A DNA stretch of 64,000 nt. It comes from Pseudalkalibacillus salsuginis (GTDB lineage: Bacteria; Bacillota; Bacilli; Bacillales; Fictibacillaceae). This document shows positions 16,511 through 26,683 of the stretch, piece by piece. Positions within the stretch are counted from its first letter, which is position 1; every line of letters begins with the position of its first letter. The notes beneath the pieces are model-generated. The model was given only the letters and a program-made list of their open reading frames with translations, was not told the DNA's origin and did not search any database. Made by a program: the position numbers and the translations under genes. Location: positions 1-64,000 of the forward strand of contig NZ_JAKJHW010000001.1 in assembly GCF_021646685.1 (NCBI RefSeq). Reading direction: 5' to 3'.

Positions 16511-16643
16511 TTCCAAAACCTCCTTATCTTTCCTATTGTTTTCGAGATTTTGAATAATATGCGTCAACTAGCCTGTTTTAGGAATCACTCGTTCAAGCCT
16601 TTTAACATAAGGTAAAAGAGCCTATATAACCGGGGGAATGGTT

Positions 16644-17329
16644 ATGCCTGTAAAATTATTGGATCGTAACACTGGTGATGTGAACGGGGATGGAATCCAG
16701 GATGTCGTTTTTTTGACTGGAACACTTCCATTTCCTGATAGCCCTTTTCGAGAGAATATCACTTTATGGATACAAGATGGACACAGCGGGAGGATTTATA
16801 ACTTCCGTTTAAAGACGTCGATGGGATATCGTCCTTCTTTATTTTTAGGGGATATCAATGGGATAAAATCAACGATATTTTAGTCAGTATGTTTTCTGGA
16901 GGATCTGGAGGATACACTTATAATTATGTCTATTCTTTCGTGCATAATAGCCTAAACGTCCTCTTCGATTATGAGGTATTCAATAACTTATACCATTATA
17001 AAATTGAGTATCTTGATGGTTTTAAGGTAAAGGTAACTGCGTTGGAAACCGGAAATTCATTCATCATCGATATCCAATATAAAGGAGCGGAATATTTAGC
17101 AGGTTTATATGATCAAAATGGGGAATTAAAGAAACCTGTAGGAGGTTCAGTCAACGCCCTTGGCGGCTTATACCCAATTGATTTTCAGGGGAAGGGTGTA
17201 TACGATCTGTTGGCCTATCAACGGATCATCGGTTTGTACAATGCAGACGGGCTTGGTCAGTTGATCACCTACTTAAGATGGAAGGATCATACATTTCAAC
17301 CTTATAACCAGACAATCCAGATTTATTGA
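16644..17329 (+). pseudogene. VCBS/FG-GAP-like protein, frameshifted
   Basis: The first frame reads DVNGDGIQDVVFLTG, an Asp-rich calcium-loop beta-propeller motif, and LFLGDING before drifting off at 16883. The second frame continues as INDILVSMFSGGSGGYTYN and on to 17329. Restoring one G in AATGGGATAAA near 16858-16868 gives GDINGDKINDILVS, a second copy of the same motif, and one product of about 229 residues. ATG 16644 fits the CGGGGGA ribosome site better than ATG 16638. A short G-run is where the base is missing, so a sequencing error is possible. Confidence 0.7.
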
Positions 17330-17332
17330 GAA

Positions 17333-17362
17333 AAGGAGCCGACCTCCTGTCAGCTCCTGTAT
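17333..17362 (-). terminator. Terminator of the M14 peptidase gene
   Basis: AGGAGC pairs with GCTCCT; TTTTC follows on the minus strand. It lies between two converging genes. Confidence 0.6.
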
Positions 17363-17383
17363 CCTGATCTGTTATATATAATT

Positions 17384-19792
17384 TTACTCACTGAATATGG
17401 AATTTGATAGTAGACGATATAGGTAATCAGGGTGATCACGGAATCCCGCTTCGATTCCGATCAATGTTACATCCACACCCTTTTCTTTTACAATGACCGG
17501 CTTGCCTTCGGCTCCATCACGGTTTTTCCAATGACCAGCGACAAAGAAATCTTCGCTATCATCAAATGACGCATGAATGTTGACTCCATCAGTCTCCGTA
17601 TACCAAACAGGTTGATAAACAAAACCATAATCTGTTGATTTGTAGCCTGAAGTCAAATTCGATCTGTCATAATCTACCTTGACGATCCCGTTACTATTAG
17701 AGCCCCCCTTGTTGACCGTTACATCTGTCAAACCAAGCTGTTTGGCTGCATCAGATGCCCCAGCACCTATGGCGATATATTTTCCTCCGTTTTCCACAAA
17801 TGACAGGACGTTTTGTTTAAACTGATCAAATTGGCTTTTATTTTCCAAACCGAATTCAGCGTTTGCTCGTGAATGGTTGTAAGAGATTAAACGTGAGGTT
17901 CCGCTATAGATGAACACATCCGTTTCTTCAAGCCCGTCTTCAGCAAGTTGTTTCGGTGTGACCTCATCGACATCAAAGCCTAACCGTTGTAATGCCAATA
18001 ATGTACCTGCATGAGACTGTCCTTTATTCATTCCGCCGTCTTTTAGAATCGTCACTTTCTGAGGGTCCAGTTTTTGTACAGCATCTGGGTTTTTTGTAGC
18101 TACATTGATTCCTGACTCTTTAACGAGCTTTTTCAGTTCAGGACCTGGTTCAGCATTTAAATAAAAATGACCATTGTCTCCCCAATTCACTTCATATCCT
18201 TTTTCCATCAGTGAATTGATAAGACTAACGGCTTTAACTGAAGAGTTCGGAATTTGGTATGGTCCTTCTCCTATCAACTCTCCATCATCAGTAGAAACCT
18301 TTTTCACTTCGGTTGTTTTTGCTTCAAAGTCACTTTCAGCATCTACTTCCACTGCTTCGAAGCCCCATAATTCTGGCAGACTCCATGCAGAAATATCATA
18401 CATATACGGTGTGATGTCGGTAATATCCTCACCGTCCCAAAGCATCGTGTTGGCAAGCCCTGCTTTTGCCTGGCTCATATCTACGATGTAGGTTCCAGCA
18501 GGATAGGTTTTTCCATCATATTCAAAATCTTTATTTGCCTCTGATACGGATATGTCATTGAACTTCAAATGTTCAACAGCTTTCTCGGTAGCGGTCGGAT
18601 CGGTTTCATCCACAGGTAAAATATACGCTTTCGGGAAAAATCCTTCCGAATGATAAGGATGGTCGAATTGAATTCCCCGTTTAAACACTTCGATCTGATC
18701 CTTGATCATGTCTGTCTTATTTTTATTCGAAAATTCGAGGGCTCCTATAACAGCATCATAGTGCCATTTAACGCCATCCCAATCGTTTGTTGGAGCTTCC
18801 AAGGTATAACCGTAAGCTCCATGATACATGGCATACATGGGTGTAAAAATTGGAGGATAGTCATCCCATCCTGCTTCATCATCACGCTGAGGAATATAGG
18901 TGCCGGTCATGTTCTGATAGTCGACGTTTGATGTTTCTGTATTCGTATTTTCATATTCTTCACGGTGGTCAACGATATTTCCTTCCATTGCTTCTGCCTG
19001 ATCGAGTGCCCATTTGGAATATAGGTCATATTCATAGTTCGGGTTATGCGGCGGCGTACATGGCTCAATCAATCCAGGATGATCCTGGCCACCGTAGGAC
19101 TTGACATAACCATGAAGGTCAAGGAATATCATTGGATTCCATTCTTTGATCAAATTGACGGTATGTTTGGTTTCTACCTGAGATTGGGTAATGAAATCAC
19201 GATTCAAGTCAATACCATTCCCATTGAAACGTGTGGCGTCGATCCGCCCATCTGGATTTGCGACCACATTGAAAACGAGAATGTGGTTTTCAAGAATTTG
19301 TTTCGTTTTGTCATCCTTTCCAGTGGCAAAGCGTTCAATCAATTGAAGGGTAGCATCCGTCCCGACAAATTCTGTGCCATGTATCGAACCGTTGATCATG
19401 ACTGGAACTTTGAAGTCGGGATGTTTTTCGATGAATTTTTCAGCCTTTTCAGGGTTTTTGAACATTTTCTGCCTTAACCCTTTTTGGTATCCGTATTTTC
19501 CTTTAGTTGAAGGATCAGAAATGGTTACAACATACAGGTCATGTCCCTGAGAGGACTGGGAAGGCGTTTCAATGGAGATCCGATTGCTATTTCGGGCAAT
19601 CTCTTCTAGTTTTTCGTCTACCTTCGAATATTTTATGAAATCATAGTTTTCACTATTAAATAGACTGCCGTCCTCCTCTTGGTTCGTCTCATTTACATTG
19701 ACGTTATGCCACTTGGTTGTTTCTGCTGTACCTGTTAAAGGAGCAGCTAATAAACTAATTGCAGCAATTCCTGATAACAATGAATGTTTCAT
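17384..19792 (-). CDS. Secreted M14-family zinc carboxypeptidase
   Basis: From ATG 19792 (GGGAGG six bases upstream) the product is about 802 residues with a Sec signal peptide ending near PLTGTAE. The M14 zinc site is visible: GSIHGTEFVG (His and Glu ligands) and, downstream, MIFLDLHGY (third ligand His). NPDGRIDATRFNGNGIDLNRDF is the usual substrate-binding segment with Asn-Arg. The last 300 residues contain a class I amidotransferase-like domain (VENGGKYIAIGAGASDAA). It is likely an extracellular peptidase for nutrition or wall peptides. An 11-base perfect palindrome lies just before the gene, so it is probably repressed by a specific regulator. Confidence 0.88.
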   Translation of the reverse strand: MKHSLLSGIAAISLLAAPLTGTAETTKWHNVNVNETNQEEDGSLFNSENYDFIKYSKVDEKLEEIARNSNRISIETPSQSSQGHDLYVVTISDPSTKGKYGYQKGLRQKMFKNPEKAEKFIEKHPDFKVPVMINGSIHGTEFVGTDATLQLIERFATGKDDKTKQILENHILVFNVVANPDGRIDATRFNGNGIDLNRDFITQSQVETKHTVNLIKEWNPMIFLDLHGYVKSYGGQDHPGLIEPCTPPHNPNYEYDLYSKWALDQAEAMEGNIVDHREEYENTNTETSNVDYQNMTGTYIPQRDDEAGWDDYPPIFTPMYAMYHGAYGYTLEAPTNDWDGVKWHYDAVIGALEFSNKNKTDMIKDQIEVFKRGIQFDHPYHSEGFFPKAYILPVDETDPTATEKAVEHLKFNDISVSEANKDFEYDGKTYPAGTYIVDMSQAKAGLANTMLWDGEDITDITPYMYDISAWSLPELWGFEAVEVDAESDFEAKTTEVKKVSTDDGELIGEGPYQIPNSSVKAVSLINSLMEKGYEVNWGDNGHFYLNAEPGPELKKLVKESGINVATKNPDAVQKLDPQKVTILKDGGMNKGQSHAGTLLALQRLGFDVDEVTPKQLAEDGLEETDVFIYSGTSRLISYNHSRANAEFGLENKSQFDQFKQNVLSFVENGGKYIAIGAGASDAAKQLGLTDVTVNKGGSNSNGIVKVDYDRSNLTSGYKSTDYGFVYQPVWYTETDGVNIHASFDDSEDFFVAGHWKNRDGAEGKPVIVKEKGVDVTLIGIEAGFRDHPDYLYRLLSNSIFSE

Positions 19793-19810
19793 CATATTCC
19801 TCCCTATGGT

Positions 19811-19835
19811 TAAACTAGTATTACATACTAGTTTA
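19811..19835 (-). promoter_or_regulatory. Palindromic operator before the M14 gene
   Basis: TAAACTAGTAT and ATACTAGTTTA, perfect 11-base arms around TAC. It lies 18 bases upstream of the start codon, where a bound repressor would block transcription. A TATAAA-like -10 lies just beyond it at about 19841-19846. Confidence 0.6.
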
Positions 19836-20047
19836 GTATTTTTATACATAGAATTGTATGAACCATTCATCCTGATTAAAAAGAAGTGCTATTTTACTAG
19901 TGTCATACCAAAAAGTAAGGATATGTTATACTTCATTGCCCAAACACCCTTGCTTGTTCCCCACTAAAGGGTCCGGACTGTCCGTTCTTCCCGACGGTGT
20001 GTCACGAGCTTCCCTTAAGCAAATTCAAGCATTAAGCCTATGTAATA

Positions 20048-20230
20048 AGAAAAGCGAAAACGCCCTGGTTAACCACGAAGGTCACTGGAAGTCCGACGAG
20101 GAGGCTCGAACCAAACAAAGTTCGGTTCTGCGTGGGTAAACACTTCGCCCTAAAATCAATGTGTCTCCGCCGCAGGAGGACTGAAGTGATCCAAGTGGTT
20201 GGGCGGTGGAGCTGGACAATTCTTCACCGC
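20048..20230. repeat. Dispersed repeat, full-length copy
   Basis: About 175 bp, starting AAGAAAAGCGAAAACGCCCT and ending GTGGAGCTGGACA. It matches the 41.9 kb copy over most of its length, including ACCACGAAGGTCACTGG, CCGACGAGGAGGCTCGAACC and AGGAGGACTGAAGTGATCC. Ends GCGxxAACGCCC and GGGCGGTGG are roughly inverted. No conserved ORF. Confidence 0.8.
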
Positions 20231-20261
20231 AACCAAAATTTTTTATCCTTTCTTCTCCTCT

Positions 20262-20291
20262 TAAAAGTGGCTGATCCAAAACAGATCAGCC
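20262..20291 (-). terminator. Terminator of the sulfate assimilation operon
   Basis: GGCTGATC (20269-20276) pairs with GATCAGCC (20284-20291); ACTTTT follows on the minus strand. Confidence 0.7.
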
Positions 20292-20305
20292 CTCTTCGAT
20301 GTACG

Positions 20306-21121
20306 CTATGCTTTTGTCCGATACTCAAGATTGTGCTTTTTCAAGGTTTCATTTTTATACGTATAGCAAGGTTCAGTTAAGGTTCGTCCTTCCACTCCTA
20401 ATGCTTCAAGTGTTCGTTCATAGACTACTTTCTGGAGATTAGGGTGATAACCGAGATACTTGCACAAAATGAATTCCTGATTAACCGGTGTCAGATTTCG
20501 AATCGTCTTTTCCATACTTTTCATCAAGATTCCAGTAAATAACAGATAGGGTACCACAAACACTTGCCTATGACCGGATTGTCTAGCTAGCTCCAGTCCT
20601 TCTTCAAAACTGGGTTCTGTTGCGGTCAAGAATGATATATCGACTCGTTTGAATGGAAATCTATCTTGCAACAAATCGGCAATTTCCCGTAAATCCCTTT
20701 TTACGTCCGGATCACTGCTGCCTCTTCCGACTAGAAGGACCATCGCATCATCAACCGGCTGACGCTGCTCATGAATCCGTTCGATCAAAACATCGATGAT
20801 CCCTGAATGAACACCGAATGGACGGCCGTAGGTGATATGGATACCCCGCCATCTCTTTTGCAATCGTTCCAGCTCCAGAGGGATATCTGTTTTTGCATGT
20901 CCTGCGGTGAGCAGCAGGACTGGGACAACCGCAATCTGAGTAGCCCCGCGTTCAATACATCGTTGGAATCCTTCTTCAATCGTCGGGTGTGCCAATTCCA
21001 GAAAACTGATTTCCTGGATTTGTGCTAATTCGTGTTCCATACTTAGTTCCATGAATCGAGCGGCCTGGTTCCTTGCTTCCTCTATTCTGCTGCCATGTCC
21101 GATATATAGGATCGCTTGCAT
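20306..21121 (-). CDS. sirB: Sirohydrochlorin ferrochelatase
   Basis: 271-residue CbiX/SirB-type class II chelatase that inserts iron into sirohydrochlorin to make siroheme. Tandem half-domains are visible: LYIGHGSRIEEA with His near residue 9, LLTAGHAKTDIP with His near 75, and the second half from LVGRGSSDPDV. It is the last gene of the operon, 15 bases after the methyltransferase gene, so the operon makes the cofactor for its own sulfite reductase. Confidence 0.9.
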   Translation of the reverse strand: MQAILYIGHGSRIEEARNQAARFMELSMEHELAQIQEISFLELAHPTIEEGFQRCIERGATQIAVVPVLLLTAGHAKTDIPLELERLQKRWRGIHITYGRPFGVHSGIIDVLIERIHEQRQPVDDAMVLLVGRGSSDPDVKRDLREIADLLQDRFPFKRVDISFLTATEPSFEEGLELARQSGHRQVFVVPYLLFTGILMKSMEKTIRNLTPVNQEFILCKYLGYHPNLQKVVYERTLEALGVEGRTLTEPCYTYKNETLKKHNLEYRTKA

Positions 21122-21136
21122 TTCTTCCCTCCATCT

Positions 21137-21919
21137 TCAAAAAGCGAGAGTCTCTAATTCATTTTCTGAATGGATCGTTTGTTCAAACCAGTTGATTTTG
21201 TCCCGCAAGCGGACGACCTCACCGACAATGATCATGCTTGGGTTTTTGATTTCACTCTTCTCAACGATCTCGACAATGGAGTTTAATGTTCCTGTTACGG
21301 TCTGTTGTTCCTCAATTGTGCCCCAATGCACTAGAGCGACAGGTGTTGAAGCAGGGCGACCATGCTTTAAAAGCTGTTGACAGATGTAGGGTAGGTTCTT
21401 TACGCCCATATAAATGGCAAGTGTATCGATCCCTTTTGCAAGGCTTTCCCAACGGAGGTCATCCTCTTCTTTATCTTTTCGTCGATGGCCAGTCACAAAT
21501 GCGAATGTCGAGCTATGTTCCCGGTGTGTGACAGGGATACCTGCATAGGCAGGAGCTGCGATTCCTGAGGTGATCCCAGGAACGATTTCAAACTCGACCC
21601 CATGCTTCGCTAATTCTTCTGCTTCTTCTCCACCTCTGCCATACACGAATGGATCGCCGCCTTTTAACCTTGTGACCAATTTGCCTTTTTTCGCGTTTTT
21701 GACGAGAAAATGATTGATCGTTTCCTGTTTCATGAGGTGATAATCTGGAAGTTTTCCGCAATAGATTAATTCTGCATCATTTTTTGCATAATTTAATAGT
21801 TCTTTGTTGATCAAGCGATCGTAAAGGATGACATCTGCTTCTTCAATACACTTCTTTCCTTTGACTGTAATCAATCCAGGATCCCCTGGACCAGCTCCCA
21901 CTAGATAGACTTTACCCAT
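21137..21919 (-). CDS. cobA: Uroporphyrinogen-III C-methyltransferase
   Basis: 260-residue SAM-dependent enzyme that methylates uroporphyrinogen III at C2 and C7 to give precorrin-2. Motifs: VGAGPGDPGLITVKG (residues 5-19), YDRLIN near 33, RLKGGDPFVYGRGGEE near 83 and GITSGIAAPAYAGIPVTHR near 114. Not fused to a uroporphyrinogen synthase. In this operon it supplies siroheme for the reductase. Confidence 0.93.
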   Translation of the reverse strand: MGKVYLVGAGPGDPGLITVKGKKCIEEADVILYDRLINKELLNYAKNDAELIYCGKLPDYHLMKQETINHFLVKNAKKGKLVTRLKGGDPFVYGRGGEEAEELAKHGVEFEIVPGITSGIAAPAYAGIPVTHREHSSTFAFVTGHRRKDKEEDDLRWESLAKGIDTLAIYMGVKNLPYICQQLLKHGRPASTPVALVHWGTIEEQQTVTGTLNSIVEIVEKSEIKNPSMIIVGEVVRLRDKINWFEQTIHSENELETLAF

Positions 21920-21940
21920 TTCATCCTCTCCTTCTCTTGT

Positions 21941-22165
21941 TCAACTGCCTGTCAGAATCGTTTCTTGTCCATAAAGCACAAACCCGTTCCCTCTACGAAT
22001 TTTCTTCTTCTCATATAGCGAAATATCGTCTATTTCAGGTAAACTCAAAAAATATTTTTCAAGTTCGACTTCCACAAGACGGAATGCCGCCTCATCATTT
22101 TCTGCTGCGATGATGACTGGAATCACATTCCCGTTCGACGATACTTCAAATCGGTATAAGTCCAT
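21941..22165 (-). CDS. DUF3906-like small protein
   Basis: 74 residues: LYRFEVSSNGNVIPVIIAAENDEAAF, then VEVELEKYFLSLPEIDDISLYEKKK. This looks like the DUF3906 family, often found beside sulfite or nitrite reductase genes in bacilli. Function unknown. It sits in the operon between the reductase and cobA. Confidence 0.7.
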   Translation of the reverse strand: MDLYRFEVSSNGNVIPVIIAAENDEAAFRLVEVELEKYFLSLPEIDDISLYEKKKIRRGNGFVLYGQETILTGS

Positions 22166-22184
22166 TCATCAGTCCTCCTATCTA

Positions 22185-23813
22185 TCATGAAACATTCTCG
22201 GTTACATTTCCTAAAATACGATCCAATTCTTCCTGGAGCAGCTCTATTCCTTGGCGGCCGACGAAATCATAGAACGGCTCCCCAGGAATCTTCGCTTCTT
22301 TAAAATAGAGAAGGAACTCCTTTAGAACAACAGGAAGATGTTCGCCATCAATCTTGCCTTTCAATTTATCATTAAATTTCCCGCCATCATTCAATGTCCC
22401 ACCGACATAGATTTCAAATGCCTCGATCATGCCTTTTTCCTTCGATTTCATTTTGATCCCTTGCAATCCGATATCAGCGATTTGCCGTTGGCCACAGGAA
22501 TTCGGACATCCAACCATATGAAGCCTTACCGGCACATCCAACCTCACCTGTTCATCGAGGTATTCAGCTATCCGACGCATCCGCTCTTTGGTTTCTACTA
22601 AAGCAAGGTTACAAAATTCAATCCCCGTGCACGAAACGGAATAGGCAATGAAGCGTTTCGGTTCGATCGTAATCCTCTCAAATATCTTTTCTTGCAAGAG
22701 AGCATCGACTTTCTCATCTGGAATGTTCGGGATAATGATATTTTGGGAATTACAAGTCCGGATTTCGCCATTTCCATATTGTTTTGATATTTCAGCGATT
22801 TCAAATACCTCATCTGCATCCAGTCGGCCGACTGGAACGTTGAATCCGATATAGTTCAACCCATCCTGTTTTTGTTTGTGCACACCATAAAAGTATCCAG
22901 CGTTCCAATCTTTTTGGACGTCCTCTCCTTTTGAAGGTAACGGACCGGTTAGTTCAACTAGTTTTTCTTTGAATTGTTCAGGACCCCAATCTGCGATAAG
23001 GAATTTAAGGCGAGCGCGATGACGTTTCTCCCTATAGCCGAAGTCCCTGAAGATTGTTGTGATAGCAATCGCGGTCTCCTTGACTTGTTCCGGCTGTATG
23101 AAGACATCTAATGTTTCTGCAAGATAAGGCCTCGCCGCGAGCCCTCCGCCTACCTTTACATGAAATCCATGGACATCTTCGCCATCTATTTCTTTAACAG
23201 CTGGGGTAAAGGACAGGCAATTGATTTCTGCATTGGATGCATTATGGATGTTCGTACTGATCGAAATCTTGTATTTACGCGGCAAGTTCGAGAAATCCTG
23301 ATTATGTTGGAAATACTGAAAAATGTCTCTTACAATCGGTTCTGTATCGAACAATTCATTCGGATCTATTCCAGCCAGCGGATTTCCGACGATATTACGC
23401 GTGATATCCCCGCAAGCTCCGGCAGAAGAAAGACCTGCCCGCTGTAGACAGTTGAAAATATCCGGGATGTTCTCGATTTCCAGCCAGTGAAACTGGATCG
23501 CCTGGCGTGTCGTGACATCGAATACCCCGCGGCCATAGTCTTTACAAATCGATGCCAGGGCTTCTGTTTGTTCGTAATTCAGTACACCTGATGGGACATT
23601 GACCCGCATCATGAAATAACCATCCTCTTTCGGCCGTTGTAGATACAGGCCTGCCCATTTGAATGAATCCCACTCTTCTTTAGGAATCGATTCGAACCCA
23701 TTTTCAGCGTAATATGGGATATCCTTAAAGATTTCAAGTCCGTCTTTCTCAAGCTTTTTCAATTCGGTTTTATTCAGCTTTTCATTGTCTGCCCAGATTT
23801 TTTCATATGCCAA
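22185..23813 (-). CDS. Ferredoxin-type nitrite/sulfite reductase
   Basis: 542-residue siroheme and 4Fe-4S enzyme that reduces sulfite (or nitrite) with six electrons. Two NIR_SIR half-domain pairs are present. The cluster ligands are CTGIEFC and CPNSC at about residues 400-446 (CX5C...CX3C pattern), and TRQAIQFHWL near 103 is a conserved ferredoxin-like segment. Context with sat, cysC, cysH and siroheme genes says sulfite reductase in assimilation. It is the single-subunit type rather than the CysJI pair of B. subtilis. Confidence 0.9.
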   Translation of the reverse strand: MAYEKIWADNEKLNKTELKKLEKDGLEIFKDIPYYAENGFESIPKEEWDSFKWAGLYLQRPKEDGYFMMRVNVPSGVLNYEQTEALASICKDYGRGVFDVTTRQAIQFHWLEIENIPDIFNCLQRAGLSSAGACGDITRNIVGNPLAGIDPNELFDTEPIVRDIFQYFQHNQDFSNLPRKYKISISTNIHNASNAEINCLSFTPAVKEIDGEDVHGFHVKVGGGLAARPYLAETLDVFIQPEQVKETAIAITTIFRDFGYREKRHRARLKFLIADWGPEQFKEKLVELTGPLPSKGEDVQKDWNAGYFYGVHKQKQDGLNYIGFNVPVGRLDADEVFEIAEISKQYGNGEIRTCNSQNIIIPNIPDEKVDALLQEKIFERITIEPKRFIAYSVSCTGIEFCNLALVETKERMRRIAEYLDEQVRLDVPVRLHMVGCPNSCGQRQIADIGLQGIKMKSKEKGMIEAFEIYVGGTLNDGGKFNDKLKGKIDGEHLPVVLKEFLLYFKEAKIPGEPFYDFVGRQGIELLQEELDRILGNVTENVS

Positions 23814-23828
23814 TGGAACATCCTCCTC

Positions 23829-24425
23829 TTAAAATAGGTTCTTTTCTTTTAAATACGTGATCATTTGATCGGCACATTCCTCAACTGAAAAGTTGTTTGT
23901 TTCAATGACCAGTTCTGGTGACTCGGGTTCTTCATAAGGCGAACTTACGCCGGTAAAATCAGGTATCTCCCCTTTGCGTGCCTTTTCATACAATCCCTTC
24001 GGATCACGTGTTTCGCACTCAGCCAATGGACATTTCACATAAACTTCGATGAATTCATCGGCTTCAACCATCTTCCGCACCCGGTTCCGGTCATCCTTAA
24101 ATGGGGAAATGAAAGCGGTGATGGCGAATTGACCACTATCGACAAATAATTTCGCAACCTCACCGATTCGCCTGATGTTTTCTTGCCTGTCCTCTACTGA
24201 AAAACCGAGTCCTTGGTTCAAACCATGGCGGATGTTATCCCCATCCAGTACGTAACTTCTCAACCCTAGATCATGTAGCTTTCGATCGACAGCGTTTGCC
24301 AATGTTGACTTCCCGGATCCTGAAAGACCTGTAAACCAGATGATACTGCTTGTTTGTTTATTTAAACGGCGTCGTTCGCTTTTCGATACAGCCGCTTCGT
24401 GCCATGTGATATTTTGAATTGCCAC
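23829..24425 (-). CDS. cysC: Adenylylsulfate kinase
   Basis: 198-residue APS kinase; phosphorylates APS to PAPS with ATP. Walker A is GLSGSGKST (residues 34-42), then [11 protein letters not shown] near 60 and [13 protein letters not shown] near 107. [11 protein letters not shown] near 155 is the substrate loop. It follows sat by 21 bases. Confidence 0.95.
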   Translation of the reverse strand: MAIQNITWHEAAVSKSERRRLNKQTSSIIWFTGLSGSGKSTLANAVDRKLHDLGLRSYVLDGDNIRHGLNQGLGFSVEDRQENIRRIGEVAKLFVDSGQFAITAFISPFKDDRNRVRKMVEADEFIEVYVKCPLAECETRDPKGLYEKARKGEIPDFTGVSSPYEEPESPELVIETNNFSVEECADQMITYLKEKNLF

Positions 24426-24446
24426 TTATCTCACTCCTTCAGTTGT

Positions 24447-25595
24447 TCAAGTTGTTACCGGTTCTCGTTTCAATCCTTTTATCAAGACTTCGGCCACTTC
24501 TGGGCGGCTGAACGTACTTGGTGGGGTCGATCCATTTCGTAGAAGCTCCCTCACCTTCGTACCAGACAACACGACATGATACTGCTTGTCATGTGGACAT
24601 GTTTTGGTCGAAGCCATATTTTCGCATTTTGTACAATAAAAGCTGTGTTCGAAAAATAATGTTTCAATTCCTAACTCTTCTTTCGTAAAATGACTAAATA
24701 TCCTTTGTGCATCGTAGGTTCCGTAATAATTCCCTACGCCAGCATGATCCCTTCCGACAATGAAATGAGTGCAGCCGAAATTCTTCCGGACGATGGCATG
24801 GAATATCGCTTCCCTCGGTCCTGCGTAACGCATAGCAGCTGGAAATACTGCTAAAAACACACGATCTTTTGGATAGTAATTTTTGAGAAGCACCTCATAG
24901 CTTTCCAATCTGACATCGGCAGGGATATCATCCGCTTTCGTTTCACCGACGAGCGGATTCAGAAATAAGCCATCCACAATTTCTAGAGCAGATTTCTGAA
25001 TGTATTCATGTGCACGATGGACAGGATTCCGGGTTTGGAAACCGACCACCGTCTTCCAGCCAAGTTCTTCAAATTGTACGCGTGTTTGCTCTGGATCGAG
25101 ATAATAATCTGTGAATCGATCTTTGACTGGTCGATTGATGAGATGAATCGGTCCGCCGATGTATACATCAGGCCGTTCAAGTAACTTTTTTACGCCAGGA
25201 TGGGCAGTTTCAGCTGTTTTGTAGACGTGAAGTGCCTCTCGTAGTTTATCCGGAACGTACTTTTCACGGACGGTGATCACTCCATATACTTTTCTCTCTT
25301 TCACAAGCTTGACCTGATCACCGATTTGGATTTGTAAAGCTTTCTCTTCTGTCACCGGCAGGGTGATTGGAATGCTCCAAGGCAGTCCATTGTCAAGTCT
25401 CAAATCATTGACAACACTTTCGTAATCATCTTCTCCTAAAAACCCTTCAAGTGGGCTGTATGCACCGGTCCCAATCAACTCAAGATCACTGAGTGCGGTT
25501 GCATCCAATTCGATTTCTTTTTCCAACGGCTCGTAATCAAAGTATGGATCGATACGATTGATCAATTTCCCTCCATGTGGAATGCTTGTGCTCAT
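24447..25595 (-). CDS. sat: Sulfate adenylyltransferase
   Basis: 382-residue ATP sulfurylase from ATG 25595, which follows AAGGAGGAATTTAAC; the frame also opens at ATG 25616, overlapping the end of cysP. Motifs [14 protein letters not shown] near residue 186 and [17 protein letters not shown] near 273 are the ATP/sulfate site. A zinc-type [13 protein letters not shown] cluster near 320 is typical of bacterial homomeric Sat. Confidence 0.95.
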   Translation of the reverse strand: MSTSIPHGGKLINRIDPYFDYEPLEKEIELDATALSDLELIGTGAYSPLEGFLGEDDYESVVNDLRLDNGLPWSIPITLPVTEEKALQIQIGDQVKLVKERKVYGVITVREKYVPDKLREALHVYKTAETAHPGVKKLLERPDVYIGGPIHLINRPVKDRFTDYYLDPEQTRVQFEELGWKTVVGFQTRNPVHRAHEYIQKSALEIVDGLFLNPLVGETKADDIPADVRLESYEVLLKNYYPKDRVFLAVFPAAMRYAGPREAIFHAIVRKNFGCTHFIVGRDHAGVGNYYGTYDAQRIFSHFTKEELGIETLFFEHSFYCTKCENMASTKTCPHDKQYHVVLSGTKVRELLRNGSTPPSTFSRPEVAEVLIKGLKREPVTT

Positions 25596-25596
25596 G

Positions 25597-26667
25597 TTAA
25601 ATTCCTCCTTGTTCATGTATGGTACGTTTCTCTGCTCTGATTGTTTTGATCAGACTTAGTGAACCGGCTGTTGCAATGAATACACTCCCGATGACACTGA
25701 GTGTGTAAAAATCACTATCCAATAAAACCTTGACCATCCCGTATGATATGACTAGTGAGAATACTGGCGAGACGACCCAAACTTTGACCATTTGTAAAAT
25801 GATGTTCTTCTGGAGAAAAGAGAGACCATTCTTAACTGTCCCAATTCCGATAATCGCTGAAGTTGTGATTTGTGTCAGTGGAACAGGTATTCCGAAAATG
25901 GACGAAATGGTGACTAATGTTGCACCTGTTCCTGATATAGCACTCCCTTCAAGCAGTGAGAATTTCGTAATACGTTTTCCGTTTGTCTCCAATACCTTGC
26001 CTCCAAAAAGGATTGCTCCAAGGGCGATGAATCCTCCACCGATCAATGTCCCAAAAGAACTGGAGATCATCCCAGCTCCGACTAACGGACCAATTGCATT
26101 ACCGACATTGTTCATACCGGCTGAAAAGGCTTCAAAAAAACCCGTCAGGACCAAAAGAACGGTCAACCATTTCTTCCACCTTCCCTCAAGAACAGCATTA
26201 TATCTATTTTGGATGGATCGGATCATTATTCCGATGATCACTGTAAATAGAAATGCAATGATCGGAATCAGGATCCATAACAGGACGACAGTCATTAAGC
26301 TTTTTACATAGAGTGATTGATACGCTAGTCCTACGCCTACGACCGATCCCACAGTAACTTCACTCGTTGACAACGGAATTCCGATCAGATTTGCGATACC
26401 TAATGAAATGGTGGCTGAAGCTAGAATAATGACAGCGACATGCATTGTGATAGTGTCAGCAGGGACGATTCTAGAGCCAATTGTTTCAACGACTGCACCC
26501 CCACCAATAACTGCTCCTAGAAAAACACCCGCTCCGCAAATGACTAAAGCTATGAATTTTTTGTTTACCGCACCCGACCCATAAGAGACACCCATAGATG
26601 CAGCAGCCCCGCTTGCCCCCATATTCATGGCGAAGAAGAAAGCGACTGAAAATGCAATCAGAATCAT
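25597..26667 (-). CDS. cysP: Sulfate permease of the PiT family
   Basis: 356-residue transporter with about 10-11 spans. It keeps the PiT duplicated signature: [17 protein letters not shown] near residue 15 and [18 protein letters not shown] near 180. In Bacillus this family member, within the cysH operon, is sulfate permease CysP, not a phosphate carrier. Start ATG 26667 is preferred to TTG 26670. Its end is joined to sat by an overlap with the longer sat frame. Confidence 0.88.
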   Translation of the reverse strand: MILIAFSVAFFFAMNMGASGAAASMGVSYGSGAVNKKFIALVICGAGVFLGAVIGGGAVVETIGSRIVPADTITMHVAVIILASATISLGIANLIGIPLSTSEVTVGSVVGVGLAYQSLYVKSLMTVVLLWILIPIIAFLFTVIIGIMIRSIQNRYNAVLEGRWKKWLTVLLVLTGFFEAFSAGMNNVGNAIGPLVGAGMISSSFGTLIGGGFIALGAILFGGKVLETNGKRITKFSLLEGSAISGTGATLVTISSIFGIPVPLTQITTSAIIGIGTVKNGLSFLQKNIILQMVKVWVVSPVFSLVISYGMVKVLLDSDFYTLSVIGSVFIATAGSLSLIKTIRAEKRTIHEQGGI

Positions 26668-26683
26668 CAAATTTCCATCTCCA

